A program made the position numbers and the translations under genes. This document shows positions 16,312-24,290 of a DNA stretch of 36,976 nt, piece by piece. The DNA comes from JACQAI01 sp035507915. GTDB taxonomy: Bacteria; Pseudomonadota; Alphaproteobacteria; Elsterales; Elsteraceae. How positions within the stretch are numbered: position 1 is the first letter of the stretch; every line of letters begins with the position of its first letter. The notes under the pieces are model-generated. The model saw only the letters and a program-made list of their open reading frames with translations. It had not been told where the DNA came from and ran no database searches. Where the stretch lies: the NCBI GenBank assembly GCA_035507915.1, contig DATJNS010000256.1:1-36976 (forward strand). Reading direction: 5' to 3'.

Positions 16312-16490
16312 GCGTCGCCACCCCTCCTGCCCGGCTCGTCGCTGGGAGTTCTGCCCTGTGATTTAAGGGTTTGATAACATTTTAACCATAATTTTCCGTG
16401 CCAACGCGACCATTACAGATCCTTCTCCATGGCGATGCCCCCCCCATTTGGTGCGCCGGCGTCCTGCCGGTCACCGGCAGGAGGCCGCGC
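16312..16490 (+). promoter_or_regulatory. AT-rich leader before the aminosugar operon
   Basis: 179 bp between the GT4 gene and the C-methyltransferase. The AT-rich island 16360-16396 (GTGATTTAAGGGTTTGATAAC, then ATTTTAACCATAATTTTCC) stands out from the GC-rich context and probably contains the promoter of the operon at 16491-24264. A TTGATA at 16371-16376 could be a -35 element, but no well-spaced -10 was found. Confidence 0.45.
16478..16484 (+). promoter_or_regulatory. Strong Shine-Dalgarno site (CAGGAGG)
   Basis: CAGGAGG six bases before the ATG at 16491. It fixes this start over an in-frame GTG-type start at 16398, whose extra 31 residues do not look like part of the methyltransferase domain. 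Confidence 0.8.
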
Positions 16491-17729
16491 ATGCTCGTGA
16501 AGGAGTGCCGGATCTGCCGCAGCCGCTCCCTCGTGCGCTTCCTCGACCTCGGCAATCATCCCCCGGCCGACGAGTTTCTCTTCAAGCATCAACTGGGTCC
16601 GGCCGAGCAGAGTTATCCGCTTCGCGTCTTGCTGTGCACCGATTGCGGCTTGAGCCAACTCGACTGGGTCGTGCCGCCCGAGACGCTCTACTGCAACGAC
16701 TATCCCTACGAGTCGTCGACCACGGCGGCTGGACGCGAGCACTGGGACGAGTTCGCCGGCACCGTCGTCCGCATGATGGCTCTGACCGATGGTAATCTCG
16801 TCGTCGATATCGGCAGCAACGTCGGTGTCCTGCTCCAGATGTTCGCGAGGCGCGGCGTGCGCGTCCTCGGCGTCGATCCCGCCGCCAACATCGCCGAGAT
16901 AGCGAAAGCTCATGGCGTCTCGACGCTGGTCGCCTTCTTCAATAGCGATACGGCGCTGCGGATCCGCGACGAACAGGGCCGAGCGTCGGTCATCACCGGA
17001 ACCAACGTCATCGCCCACATCAACGACCTGCACGACATGATGCGCGGCGTCGATGCGCTGCTCACTGCGACAGGCGTCTTCATCATGGAGGCGCCCTACA
17101 TGGTCGATCTGGTCCGCGCGCTCGAATACGACACGATCTACCATGAGCATCTGTCCTACTTCTCGCTCAAGCCGCTGATCCGCTTCTTCAGCCAATTCGG
17201 CATGGAGATTTTCGAGGTTCAGCGGCGCGACATCCACGGCGGATCCTTCCGGGTCTTCGTGCGCCGCATCGGCTCGTCCGATCGCCCGGTCTCCAGCGTC
17301 ATCGCCGAACTGCTCGGCGCCGAGCAGCGCGAGGGCATCACGGACCTCGAGCGATTGCAGCGATTTGCCAGCGACGTGGCGCAGAACCGCGAGGATCTGC
17401 GCCAGATGCTCGCCGGCCTGAAGCGCAGCGGCAAACGCATCGCGGGAGTGAGCGCACCGGCCAAAGGCATGACTCTGTTAAACTATTGCGCGATTGGGCT
17501 CGACCTCCTCGACTTCGTCACCGAGAAATCGCGGCTCAAGATCGGGCGATTTACGCCCGGAATGCACATTCCGGTCGTGGCCGACGAAGCGCTTTTCAGT
17601 GACCCGCCCGACTACGCCCTGCTGCTCGCCTGGAATTTCGCGGATGAGATCATGAGAAATCTTCGCGAGTTCTCGAACCGCGGCGGCAAGTTCATCATCC
17701 CGATTCCGCGTCCCACGATCGTAGGCTAG
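16491..17729 (+). CDS. Nucleotide-sugar C-methyltransferase (zinc-binding, NovU/TylCIII type)
   Basis: 412 residues with the three-part layout of sugar C-methyltransferases. The N-terminal zinc domain has CRICRSRSLVRFLDLGNHP and LCTDCGLSQLDW (two Cys-x2-Cys pairs). The central SAM domain has VVDIGSNVGVLLQMFARRG and VLGVDPAANIAEIAKAHGV. The C-terminal domain has GKRIAGVSAPAKGMTLLNY and PDYALLLAWNFADEIM. Known members add a methyl group to a carbon of an NDP-4-keto-deoxysugar. The segment YDTIYHEHLSYFSLKPL is a family hallmark carrying the active-site region. It begins a run that includes a cupin, an aminotransferase and an N-methyltransferase, so it most likely modifies the sugar those enzymes build. 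Confidence 0.88.
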   Translation: MLVKECRICRSRSLVRFLDLGNHPPADEFLFKHQLGPAEQSYPLRVLLCTDCGLSQLDWVVPPETLYCNDYPYESSTTAAGREHWDEFAGTVVRMMALTDGNLVVDIGSNVGVLLQMFARRGVRVLGVDPAANIAEIAKAHGVSTLVAFFNSDTALRIRDEQGRASVITGTNVIAHINDLHDMMRGVDALLTATGVFIMEAPYMVDLVRALEYDTIYHEHLSYFSLKPLIRFFSQFGMEIFEVQRRDIHGGSFRVFVRRIGSSDRPVSSVIAELLGAEQREGITDLERLQRFASDVAQNREDLRQMLAGLKRSGKRIAGVSAPAKGMTLLNYCAIGLDLLDFVTEKSRLKIGRFTPGMHIPVVADEALFSDPPDYALLLAWNFADEIMRNLREFSNRGGKFIIPIPRPTIVG

Positions 17730-17805
17730 TGTTGCCCGGCCCGCCGTGCCCCCGCATTGCGGTCCTACTGTGGTCCCCAGCGAAGGAAGCCGAGAGGACA
17801 TCTCG

Positions 17806-18204
17806 ATGGACGTGGTCAAGGTACCCGTATCGTTCCGCGACGAGCGCGGCGAGATCATCGACGTCCTCAAGAAGGGTGTGATCGAATACGTGACGATTAT
17901 CCGGTCGCGTAAGGGCGCCGTGCGCGCCAACCATTTTCACAAGGACACCTATCAGTACGTCTACGTGCTCGAAGGGTCGCTCCGGGTCGTCTCGCAGATG
18001 CCCGACGAGCCGGTATCCGAGGTGCGGCTCGAGGCCGGCGATCTCATCCTGAACGTGCCCGACGAGCGACATGCGTTCGAGGCGCTCTCGGACACGACCT
18101 TCCTCGTCCTGACGCGCGGCCCGCGCGGCGGTGACGATTACGAGCGCGACACCTTCCGGCTCGACGAACCCCTGATCGCGCCGCGTCGGATCGGGCCTGC
18201 GTGA
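17806..18204 (+). CDS. Cupin-fold protein, probable nucleotide-sugar isomerase/epimerase relative
   Basis: 132 residues from ATG 17806, with GAGAGGA just upstream. A single cupin domain: motif 1 is GAVRANHFHKDTYQYVYVLEG (HxH, glycine end) and motif 2 is EAGDLILNVPDERHAFEAL. Small cupins in this setting act as 3,4-ketoisomerases (FdtA/QdtA type) or 3,5-epimerases on NDP-4-keto sugars, so an isomerase or epimerase role is likely, but the exact reaction is not fixed. An opening segment SFRDERGEIIDVLKKGVIEYVTIIR fits the WxcM/RmlC-like group. Its stop overlaps the aminotransferase start by four bases (GTGA), indicating translational coupling. Confidence 0.75.
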   Translation: MDVVKVPVSFRDERGEIIDVLKKGVIEYVTIIRSRKGAVRANHFHKDTYQYVYVLEGSLRVVSQMPDEPVSEVRLEAGDLILNVPDERHAFEALSDTTFLVLTRGPRGGDDYERDTFRLDEPLIAPRRIGPA

Positions 18205-19319
18205 TCGCCGTCTCGCAGCCTCTGCTCGGCGACGATGCGCTCGTTCGGTTGCGTGAGTGCATCGAAACCGGCTGGATCTCGTCCGAAGGCGCGTTCTTGC
18301 GAGACTTCGAGGATCGTTGGGCGACGTACTGCGGCGCCAGCTTCGGCGTCGCCGTCGCGAATGGGACGACTGCGCTGCAGATCGCGGTTCGCGCGCTCGG
18401 GCTGGAGCCTGGTGCGGAGATCATACTGCCTTCCTTCACGATCATCTCCTGCGTGATCGCGATTATCGAAGCCGGCTGCGTTCCCGTGCTGGTCGACGCC
18501 GACCCCGATACCTGGTGCCTGGATCTCGATCAGGCCGAGGCGAAAATCACGACGCGGACACGCGCCATCATGCCGGTCCACATGTTCGGCCATCCGGCCG
18601 ACATGCGACGGGTCCGCGCGCTCGCGGCGAAGCACGATCTGCGCGTCATCGAGGACGCCGCCGAGGCGCACGGCGCCGAGGTTGAGGGCCGCAAGGTCGG
18701 TGGTCTCGGCGACATGGGTTGCTTCAGCTTCTACGCCAACAAAATCATCACCACCGGCGAAGGCGGGATGGTCGTGACCTCCGATGCCGGCTTCGCGGAG
18801 CGGCTGCGTTCCTATCGCAACCTGTGCTTCCGATCGGATCGCCGCTTTCTGCATACCGAGATCGGCCACAACTATCGCATGACCAACATGCAAGCCGCGG
18901 TGGGCTTGTCTCAGGTCGAGAAGATCGAGGATCACGTCGCGCGCAAGCGTCGGATGGCTGCGTGGTATCGTGAGCGTCTGGCCGATATCGATTTGCTTCA
19001 ATTGCCCGTGGAGCGCGCGTGGGCGAGAAATGTCTATTGGATGTTCTGCGTCGTGCTCGATGACAGTCTGCCGCTGGATGCTGCAGAACTCGCGCGGCGG
19101 CTGCGCGAGCGCGGAGTAGATACGCGGCCGCTCTTCCTCGGCATGCACGAGCAACCGGTGTTGCGCGACCGCGGCCTGTTCGCCAACGAGGCCTACCCGG
19201 TGACCGAGCGTCTGGCGCGCCGCGGGTTGTATGTTCCCTCGGGTCTGACGCTCACCGAGGATCAAGCGGATCAGGTGTGCGCGGCGCTGCGTGACGCGAT
19301 TCCGGAGCTGGGGTCATGA
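18201..19319 (+). CDS. DegT/DnrJ/EryC1/StrS aminotransferase, GDP-perosamine synthase-like
   Basis: 372 residues, PLP-dependent. The Schiff-base lysine is Lys181 in FSFYANKIITTGEGGM. Other family positions: TGWISSEGAFLRDFED, VANGTTALQIAVRALGL, ILPSFTIISCVIAI, HMFGHPADM, VIEDAAEAHGAE, EIGHNYRMTNMQAAVGLSQ and RGVDTRPLFLGMHEQP. From memory these segments are closest to RfbE/Per, which convert GDP-4-keto-6-deoxymannose to GDP-perosamine, though relatives use UDP or dTDP sugars. It overlaps the cupin upstream and the methyltransferase downstream by four bases each, so all three form one translational unit. No dehydratase or nucleotidyltransferase is nearby, so the keto-sugar substrate must come from elsewhere. 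Confidence 0.88.
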   Translation: MIAVSQPLLGDDALVRLRECIETGWISSEGAFLRDFEDRWATYCGASFGVAVANGTTALQIAVRALGLEPGAEIILPSFTIISCVIAIIEAGCVPVLVDADPDTWCLDLDQAEAKITTRTRAIMPVHMFGHPADMRRVRALAAKHDLRVIEDAAEAHGAEVEGRKVGGLGDMGCFSFYANKIITTGEGGMVVTSDAGFAERLRSYRNLCFRSDRRFLHTEIGHNYRMTNMQAAVGLSQVEKIEDHVARKRRMAAWYRERLADIDLLQLPVERAWARNVYWMFCVVLDDSLPLDAAELARRLRERGVDTRPLFLGMHEQPVLRDRGLFANEAYPVTERLARRGLYVPSGLTLTEDQADQVCAALRDAIPELGS

Positions 19320-20113
19320 CGACGACGTTGTCGGCCGATGCGGTGAATCCGGCGTCCTTCGGCCCCGCCTACGCGGACGCATACGACCGACTCTATGCCG
19401 CCAAGGATTACGATGGCGAATGCGGTTTCGTTCGCGCCGCCGCCAAGAACCATGGATGCGGCACGGAGCTGCTCGACCTCGGATGTGGCACCGGGCGTCA
19501 TGCGGTGACCTTCGCGGACCTTGGCTACGCCGTGACGGGCGTCGACCGGTCGGAGGCCATGCTGGCGCGCGCGCGCGAACGTGCCGTGGCAAGCCGAGTG
19601 GCGACGAAATTGCGGTTCGATCAGGCCGATATCGCCGACTATCGGGCCGGACGGACTTTCGACGTCGTGACGATGATGTTTGCGGTGATCGATCTCCAGA
19701 TCGGCGATGCCGCGGTGCGCGCAGCCCTCGACACGGCTCGGCACCATCTCGAACCCGGCGGGCTGCTGATCTTCGACTGCTGGTACGGGCCTGCCGTCCT
19801 GGCGCAGCGGCCGAGCGCGCGCGTCAAGCGGATCACGCATCCCGAAGGCACGTTACTGCGCACCGGTCGCGGCGATCTCGATGCCGTCCGGCAAATCTGC
19901 ACTGTTCATTACGATATCTGGTGGATGCCGAAGGGCGCGGCGGCGCGGCACACCGAGGAGCATCAAGAGGTCCGTTTCTTCTTTCCCGTCGAGCTCGAGT
20001 TGCTGATGGCACGCGCCGGCATGGTGCTGCGGCGCATGTGCGATTTCGAGCACCCGGAGCAGCCTCCTTCCGAGGCGAGTTGGAACGTTTGGTGCGTCGC
20101 AGAAGCGGTGTGA
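19316..20113 (+). CDS. SAM-dependent methyltransferase, probable aminosugar N-methyltransferase
   Basis: 265 residues. SAM motif I is LLDLGCGTGRHAVTFADLG (52-70), followed by VTGVDRSEAMLARARERA and FDVVTMMFAVIDLQ. The segment GGLLIFDCWYGPAVLAQRPS is typical of the TylM1/DesVI-like group, which N-methylates amino-deoxysugars. It directly follows the aminotransferase (ATGA overlap), so N-methylation of the new amino group is the simplest reading; O-methylation remains possible. The gene is complete and the Shine-Dalgarno site lies within the aminotransferase coding sequence. Confidence 0.82.
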   Translation: MTTTLSADAVNPASFGPAYADAYDRLYAAKDYDGECGFVRAAAKNHGCGTELLDLGCGTGRHAVTFADLGYAVTGVDRSEAMLARARERAVASRVATKLRFDQADIADYRAGRTFDVVTMMFAVIDLQIGDAAVRAALDTARHHLEPGGLLIFDCWYGPAVLAQRPSARVKRITHPEGTLLRTGRGDLDAVRQICTVHYDIWWMPKGAAARHTEEHQEVRFFFPVELELLMARAGMVLRRMCDFEHPEQPPSEASWNVWCVAEAV

Positions 20114-20129
20114 TGCGGGATGGCGCAGC

Positions 20130-21365
20130 ATGCGGCTGGTGATCCTGGACGCCGGCCTGACCGGTCGCACGGGGCGTCGCGCGAATGCCGATCGTTTGAT
20201 GGTCGCGGAGGCGCGCGCGCGCGGCATCGAATGCATGGTGTATGGGAACCAGGGCATCGGCGCCGACCCGCATGGGGATCTGCCGGCGGAGCCTCATTTC
20301 AGGTGCGAGCCGGCTTACCGCTTCAGCCAGGACCCGTTGTCGGGTCCGATCGAGAACTATGTCTTGGGCAACCAGGTCTACCTCGAGGACCTCAAGCGGC
20401 TCGACCCCGGCCGCTTCGCGCCGAACGATGTTCTCGTGTTCCAGCCGGTGAACCAGAACCAGCTGCAGGCGATCGGAGCCTGGGCCCAAGGCCTCCCGGC
20501 GGCCAATCTCCCTCGGATCGTGATCGGGCTGTGGTTCGAGCCGAACCACGAGGCGGCGACGATGACCGACGACATGGCCCACGCGCTGTACCGCTTGGCG
20601 TTCAAGGCCTTTTCCGACCCCTCGGCGAAGCGCGTGCGCTTCTCGTGCATGACCAAGGCCCAGGCGGACGTCTATAATTTCGTCGCGGGTCGGCCTTTGT
20701 GCCATCCGACCGCGACGCCTCACACCGACTCCGGTGCTCCCTTGGTTGAACGTCCGAGTACCGGTGAGGCGCCGTGCTTGGCGTTTCTCGGGCGGGCCGA
20801 GAAGATCAGGGGCTTCGAGTTGATTCCTGGGATCATCGAGAACCTGGTGGGCAGCCATCCCGACCTTCGCGCCGTGGTTCAGATCACCGGAGCCGGCGCC
20901 GAGCCGGCCCAGCTCAACCGCACGGTGACCGCCCTGGCGGGTCTGTCGGCCGCCAGGCCTCAGATACGGTTGTTGCAAGGGGATCTCGCCGAGGCCGATT
21001 ATGCGGCGGCCCTGCAGGCCAGCGACATCGTCGTGCTGCCCTACCGAAGCAAGTTCTATCCGTGTCGCGCGACCGGCATCTTCATGGACGCGATGAACCT
21101 CGGAAAACCGTTGGTGTTGCCGACCGGCACATGGATGGGCCGCAAAGCGAGCGCTTGGGACGTCGGCACGGTGTTCGACAGCTTCTCCAGCGCGTCGGTG
21201 GCGGCCGCGATCCGCGCCGTGCTCGATGACCTGCCGGCCTACCAGGCGCGCGCGGTCGCTGGCGCGAAACGCTGGCGCGAGACGCAGGGCGCCGGGCCGT
21301 TCTTCGATTTCATCTTGCACGATCGCGACGAGGCGTCGTCTGCCGATCGGCAAGTGCGTCATTAG
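20130..21365 (+). CDS. GT-B fold glycosyltransferase
   Basis: 411 residues, 16 bp after the methyltransferase. The C-terminal half reads as a GT-B donor domain: CLAFLGRAEKIRGFELIPGII, IRLLQGDLAEADYAAALQASDIVVLPY, then YPCRATGIFMDAMNLGKPLVLP with the conserved glycine and acidic pattern, and TVFDSFSSASVAAAIRAVLDDL. The N-terminal half (MRLVILDAGLTGRTGRRANA) resembles bacterial GT4-like enzymes that begin with a glycine-rich loop. It is probably the transferase for the methylated aminosugar made by the preceding genes, but neither donor nor acceptor can be read. Start ATG 20130 lacks a strong Shine-Dalgarno site. Confidence 0.82.
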   Translation: MRLVILDAGLTGRTGRRANADRLMVAEARARGIECMVYGNQGIGADPHGDLPAEPHFRCEPAYRFSQDPLSGPIENYVLGNQVYLEDLKRLDPGRFAPNDVLVFQPVNQNQLQAIGAWAQGLPAANLPRIVIGLWFEPNHEAATMTDDMAHALYRLAFKAFSDPSAKRVRFSCMTKAQADVYNFVAGRPLCHPTATPHTDSGAPLVERPSTGEAPCLAFLGRAEKIRGFELIPGIIENLVGSHPDLRAVVQITGAGAEPAQLNRTVTALAGLSAARPQIRLLQGDLAEADYAAALQASDIVVLPYRSKFYPCRATGIFMDAMNLGKPLVLPTGTWMGRKASAWDVGTVFDSFSSASVAAAIRAVLDDLPAYQARAVAGAKRWRETQGAGPFFDFILHDRDEASSADRQVRH

Positions 21366-21378
21366 CGGCGTCGTCACG

Positions 21379-22389
21379 ATGTCGACCGCGTCAGCCGCGA
21401 TCTTCACGTCGATACCGGCCAAGGTGCAGCGACACGACCGTCGTGGCGTGGATATCGGACAGGCCTATACGGAGCGCTGCGTCCGGTCCTGGCTCGAGGG
21501 CGGGCATCGCGTGATATCGGTCAACACGCCCGCCGAGATCGACCAGATCGCGTCCCGCTTCGCGGACGTCGAGTTTCGCGCGGTCGAGCGCAGCGCGGTT
21601 GCAGCGGTCGGCCGGCCGCTCGTCTACATGTCGGATCTGCTGAATGAGTGCGCGGTTGCCGAGGCGGACGTCGTCGGCATCGTGAATGCCGATCTTTTCC
21701 TGCACGCGCCGAAATCGTTCGATCGTTTGCTCGCGCGCATGGATGGCCGAACCTTGGTCTATGCCGAGCGACTCGACGTCGATGATGTCGACGACCCGAG
21801 CGAGGCCGAACCGTATTCCGCGGGCATGGATTGCTTTCTCTTCTCGCCGTCCATGGTGAAAGAGATCGGCGACGAAAACTTCATCTTCGGCGAGTGCTGG
21901 TGGGACTACTGGCTGCCCATCGTCCTGGCGAAGCGCGGCCATCGGTTGCAGTTGGCCGGGCCGCCGCCGTTCATCAAGCATTTGCAGCATGGCGACGGCG
22001 GTCTTGGGGCGCATGCCGGCCACTATTTCGACGGGTTCGACTCGTTCGTCCGCGCCCTGACCGTTCGGTTGCCCCTGCCGGGAAGCGACCCCTGGACGAT
22101 CCAGGCCAACGCGTGCTTCGTCGGTTTCCTGAGGCTTTTCAATCCGGCGTCGGAGCCCTCGGAGCGAATCATATACGTCCAGTTCCTCGGACATGTCGTA
22201 CGGCTCTATCTGCATCAAGAGCCTGATCTGATTGCGGCGATTCGTCAGATGTTCGCCGACTGGCGCTTCAATCCCGCCTACCCGGTCGAGCCTCGGCCGA
22301 TCCTGGATCGTTTGTATGCGGCGGCCGAGCAGGCCGCCGGCGCTCTCGCGGCGGCGGCTCGTTCAGCCGCCGCCGGCGCGCCGCTCTGA
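21379..22389 (+). CDS. NAD/WWD-motif family protein, paralogue 2 (putative GT-A-type glycosyltransferase)
   Basis: 336 residues from ATG 21379, with the motif set at the spacing of paralogue 1: TSIPAK at 10-15, RCVRSWLEGGHRVISVN, VGRPLVYMSDLL, GIVNADLFL (NAD at 103-105), RLDVDD, GMDCFLF, CWWDYWLPIVL (WWDYW at 174-178) and IKHLQHGDGG. A late conserved segment RALTVRLPLPGSDPW is also in paralogues 1 and 3. The C-terminal tail is alanine-rich and its codons form a perfect hairpin. Position: 13 bp after the GT-B gene and 4 bp before the GT2 gene, in the same operon. Cytoplasmic by sequence. The enzymatic role is inferred; most similar to paralogue 3. Confidence 0.72.
   Translation: MSTASAAIFTSIPAKVQRHDRRGVDIGQAYTERCVRSWLEGGHRVISVNTPAEIDQIASRFADVEFRAVERSAVAAVGRPLVYMSDLLNECAVAEADVVGIVNADLFLHAPKSFDRLLARMDGRTLVYAERLDVDDVDDPSEAEPYSAGMDCFLFSPSMVKEIGDENFIFGECWWDYWLPIVLAKRGHRLQLAGPPPFIKHLQHGDGGLGAHAGHYFDGFDSFVRALTVRLPLPGSDPWTIQANACFVGFLRLFNPASEPSERIIYVQFLGHVVRLYLHQEPDLIAAIRQMFADWRFNPAYPVEPRPILDRLYAAAEQAAGALAAAARSAAAGAPL
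22349..22375 (+). repeat. Perfect 11-bp inverted repeat inside the 3' end of paralogue 2
   Basis: CGGCGGCGGCT (22349-22359), loop CGTTC, AGCCGCCGCCG (22365-22375). It lies 14 bp before the stop codon and has no T tract, so it is not a standard terminator. It may only reflect alanine codons, or may act on mRNA stability or differential expression within the operon. Confidence 0.6.
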
Positions 22390-22393
22390 CGCG

Positions 22394-23305
22394 ATGACCG
22401 CCGCCGCCTCGCCGACGATCACCGTCGTCACCCCGTGCTTCAACCGCGTCCACACCTTGCCGACGACCATGGAGTCGGTGCTCGGTCAGAGCGGTCCGTT
22501 CACGCTGGAGTACGCCGTGATCGACGGCGGCTCGACGGACGGCACGGTCGAGCTGATCCGTGCGCGCGCCGATCGTCTCGCCTATTGGTCGTCGGAGCCC
22601 GATCGCGGCATGTACCACGCGATCGCCAAGGGATTTGCCCATACCCGTGGCGAGATCATGGCGTGGCTGAACAGCGACGACACCTACTTTCCATGGACCC
22701 TGTCCACGGTCGCGCGCATCTTCAGCGACGTGCCCGAAGTCGAGTGGATCAGCTCGCTGACCCCGATCACCGGGGACATGGGCGGCGACATCACCCAGGT
22801 GCATCGGCACGCCGGGTTCTCGCGCGATGCCTTCGTGGACGGGCAATATCTCGGTTTCGGCGGCGGCGGCAATCCCTACGCCACGGAATTCATCCAGCAG
22901 GAATCCTGCTTTTGGCGCCGCGGGCTGTTCGACAAGATCGATCGGGCCTCCTGGACCGACTTCCGGGCCGCCGGTGATTTCGCGCTGTGGTGTCAGCTCT
23001 ACCGCCATGCCGATCTGCGGGGCGTCGACGCGCCTCTAGCCTGCTTCCGTCGTCATGATCAGCAGATCTCGTCCGACGCGACGAGTTATGCGCAGGAGGC
23101 GATGACGGCGCTGCAGCGACTGCGGGCCGAAACGGGGTGGCAGCCGCACGACATCAGCCAGCCGCACCGCATTTATGTCGGACAGGTCGTCGTGAAGGAC
23201 AATCCGCGCGATCCGGCCAGCCGCTGGAAGGCGGGCGAGCGCCAGTTCGTGGCGCTGCGTCGCTCCGACATCAAGCAGCTGATCTACAACGCCCAGGTCT
23301 TCTGA
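22394..23305 (+). CDS. Family 2 glycosyltransferase (GT-A fold)
   Basis: 303 residues. An inverting GT2 enzyme. The N-terminal strand is TITVVTPCFNRVHTLPTTMESVL; the nucleotide-binding motif is AVIDGGSTDGTVELI (41-55); the DxD-type motif is MAWLNSDDTYFP (NSDD at 93-96). The QQESCFWRRGLFDKI segment and the later DFALWCQLYRHADL (ED/W-like region) complete the catalytic core. No membrane helices are apparent, so it acts on a cytoplasmic acceptor. It sits between paralogues 2 and 3 of the NAD/WWD family: the start is 4 bp after the first and the stop overlaps the ATG of the second (TGATG), implying coordinated production. Sugar unknown. Confidence 0.92.
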   Translation: MTAAASPTITVVTPCFNRVHTLPTTMESVLGQSGPFTLEYAVIDGGSTDGTVELIRARADRLAYWSSEPDRGMYHAIAKGFAHTRGEIMAWLNSDDTYFPWTLSTVARIFSDVPEVEWISSLTPITGDMGGDITQVHRHAGFSRDAFVDGQYLGFGGGGNPYATEFIQQESCFWRRGLFDKIDRASWTDFRAAGDFALWCQLYRHADLRGVDAPLACFRRHDQQISSDATSYAQEAMTALQRLRAETGWQPHDISQPHRIYVGQVVVKDNPRDPASRWKAGERQFVALRRSDIKQLIYNAQVF

Positions 23306-24264
23306 TGGCGGGCGCGCCACCTCGCCTCGGGCTGTACACGTCGATCCCCGCGCTTATCGAGCGCGTTGATGCGCACGGCGCCGAGATCGGCCCCGCGTAC
23401 CTCCGACGCTGCGTCGATTCGTGGCTCGCGGCGGGGCATCGTGTGGTCTCGGTCAACGACGAGGCCGAGATCGCCGCGATCGCGCCGCGCTTCGACGGGG
23501 TGGAGTTCCATGCCGCGGGCCGCACCGCGGCCGCCCGCTACGGCCGTCCGCTCGTCTTCCTGTCGGACATGCTCGATGCCGCGGCGGCCGCGCCCGAGGC
23601 CGCGATCGGCGTGATCAATGCCGACCTCTTCCTGCGCTCCGCCGACCTGCTCGGTGAGACGATCGCCACTGCGGGCGACGACACCCTGATCTATGGGCAG
23701 CGCCTCGACGTCGACGATCTCGACCAGCCGCGTGACCAGCAGCGCTATTTCTGGGGGATCGATTATTTCTTTTGCGCGCCCTCGATGGTCCGCGATCTGG
23801 CCGACGAGGGTTTCGTGTTCGGCGAGACTTGGTGGGACTATTGGTTGCCGCTGGTGCTCGCCAAGCGTGGCTGCCGCCTCCGCCCGACCGCCGAGCCCCT
23901 GGTGGTCCATCTGCGCCACGGCGAAGGCCCGATCGGCCACCATGCGCCGTTCTATCTCGAGCAGTTCCGCAATTTCGCGCGCTCGTTGACGGTGCGGCTG
24001 CCGCTGCCGATCGACCGCCCGGCCACGGCGGAGATCAACCGCGGTCTGGGTGCTTTCGTCAGGCATTTCAGGCCGTCGGCCGACGCGGCGCAGCAGGTCT
24101 ATTTCGCGCAGTATCTATCGCTGCTCATGAAGCTTTATCTCGAACAGCATCCGGCGCCGATCGAGGCGCTGCGTCAGGCTTGGCGCGCCCAGCTTGCGCG
24201 CGATTCCAATCCAGCAGCTCAAGACGTGATCGGCCGTCTCCTGGCGTCGCTCGATCCGGCATGA
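23305..24264 (+). CDS. NAD/WWD-motif family protein, paralogue 3 (putative GT-A-type glycosyltransferase)
   Basis: 319 residues. Motifs: YTSIPALIERVD (TSI at 12-14), RCVDSWLAAGHRVVSVN, YGRPLVFLSDML, GVINADLFL (NAD at 105-107), GQRLDVDDL, GIDYFFC, TWWDYWLPLVL (WWDYW at 176-180), VHLRHGEG and RSLTVRLPLPIDRP. TSI to NAD is 93 residues and NAD to WWD 71, as in paralogues 1 and 2. No signal peptide. Its start overlaps the GT2 stop. It is the last gene of the long plus-strand operon, ending 26 bp before the convergent FkbM gene. Likely arose by duplication with paralogue 2; function inferred as sugar transfer. Confidence 0.72.
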   Translation: MAGAPPRLGLYTSIPALIERVDAHGAEIGPAYLRRCVDSWLAAGHRVVSVNDEAEIAAIAPRFDGVEFHAAGRTAAARYGRPLVFLSDMLDAAAAAPEAAIGVINADLFLRSADLLGETIATAGDDTLIYGQRLDVDDLDQPRDQQRYFWGIDYFFCAPSMVRDLADEGFVFGETWWDYWLPLVLAKRGCRLRPTAEPLVVHLRHGEGPIGHHAPFYLEQFRNFARSLTVRLPLPIDRPATAEINRGLGAFVRHFRPSADAAQQVYFAQYLSLLMKLYLEQHPAPIEALRQAWRAQLARDSNPAAQDVIGRLLASLDPA

Positions 24265-24290
24265 CGAGCGAACCCCGGCGCGAGGCGCGA

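Noticed and set aside
16398..16490. Longer N-terminus for the C-methyltransferase, starting at 16398
   Set aside because: The added 31 residues lie in the AT-rich leader and do not look like part of the family, while a CAGGAGG site directly precedes the ATG at 16491.
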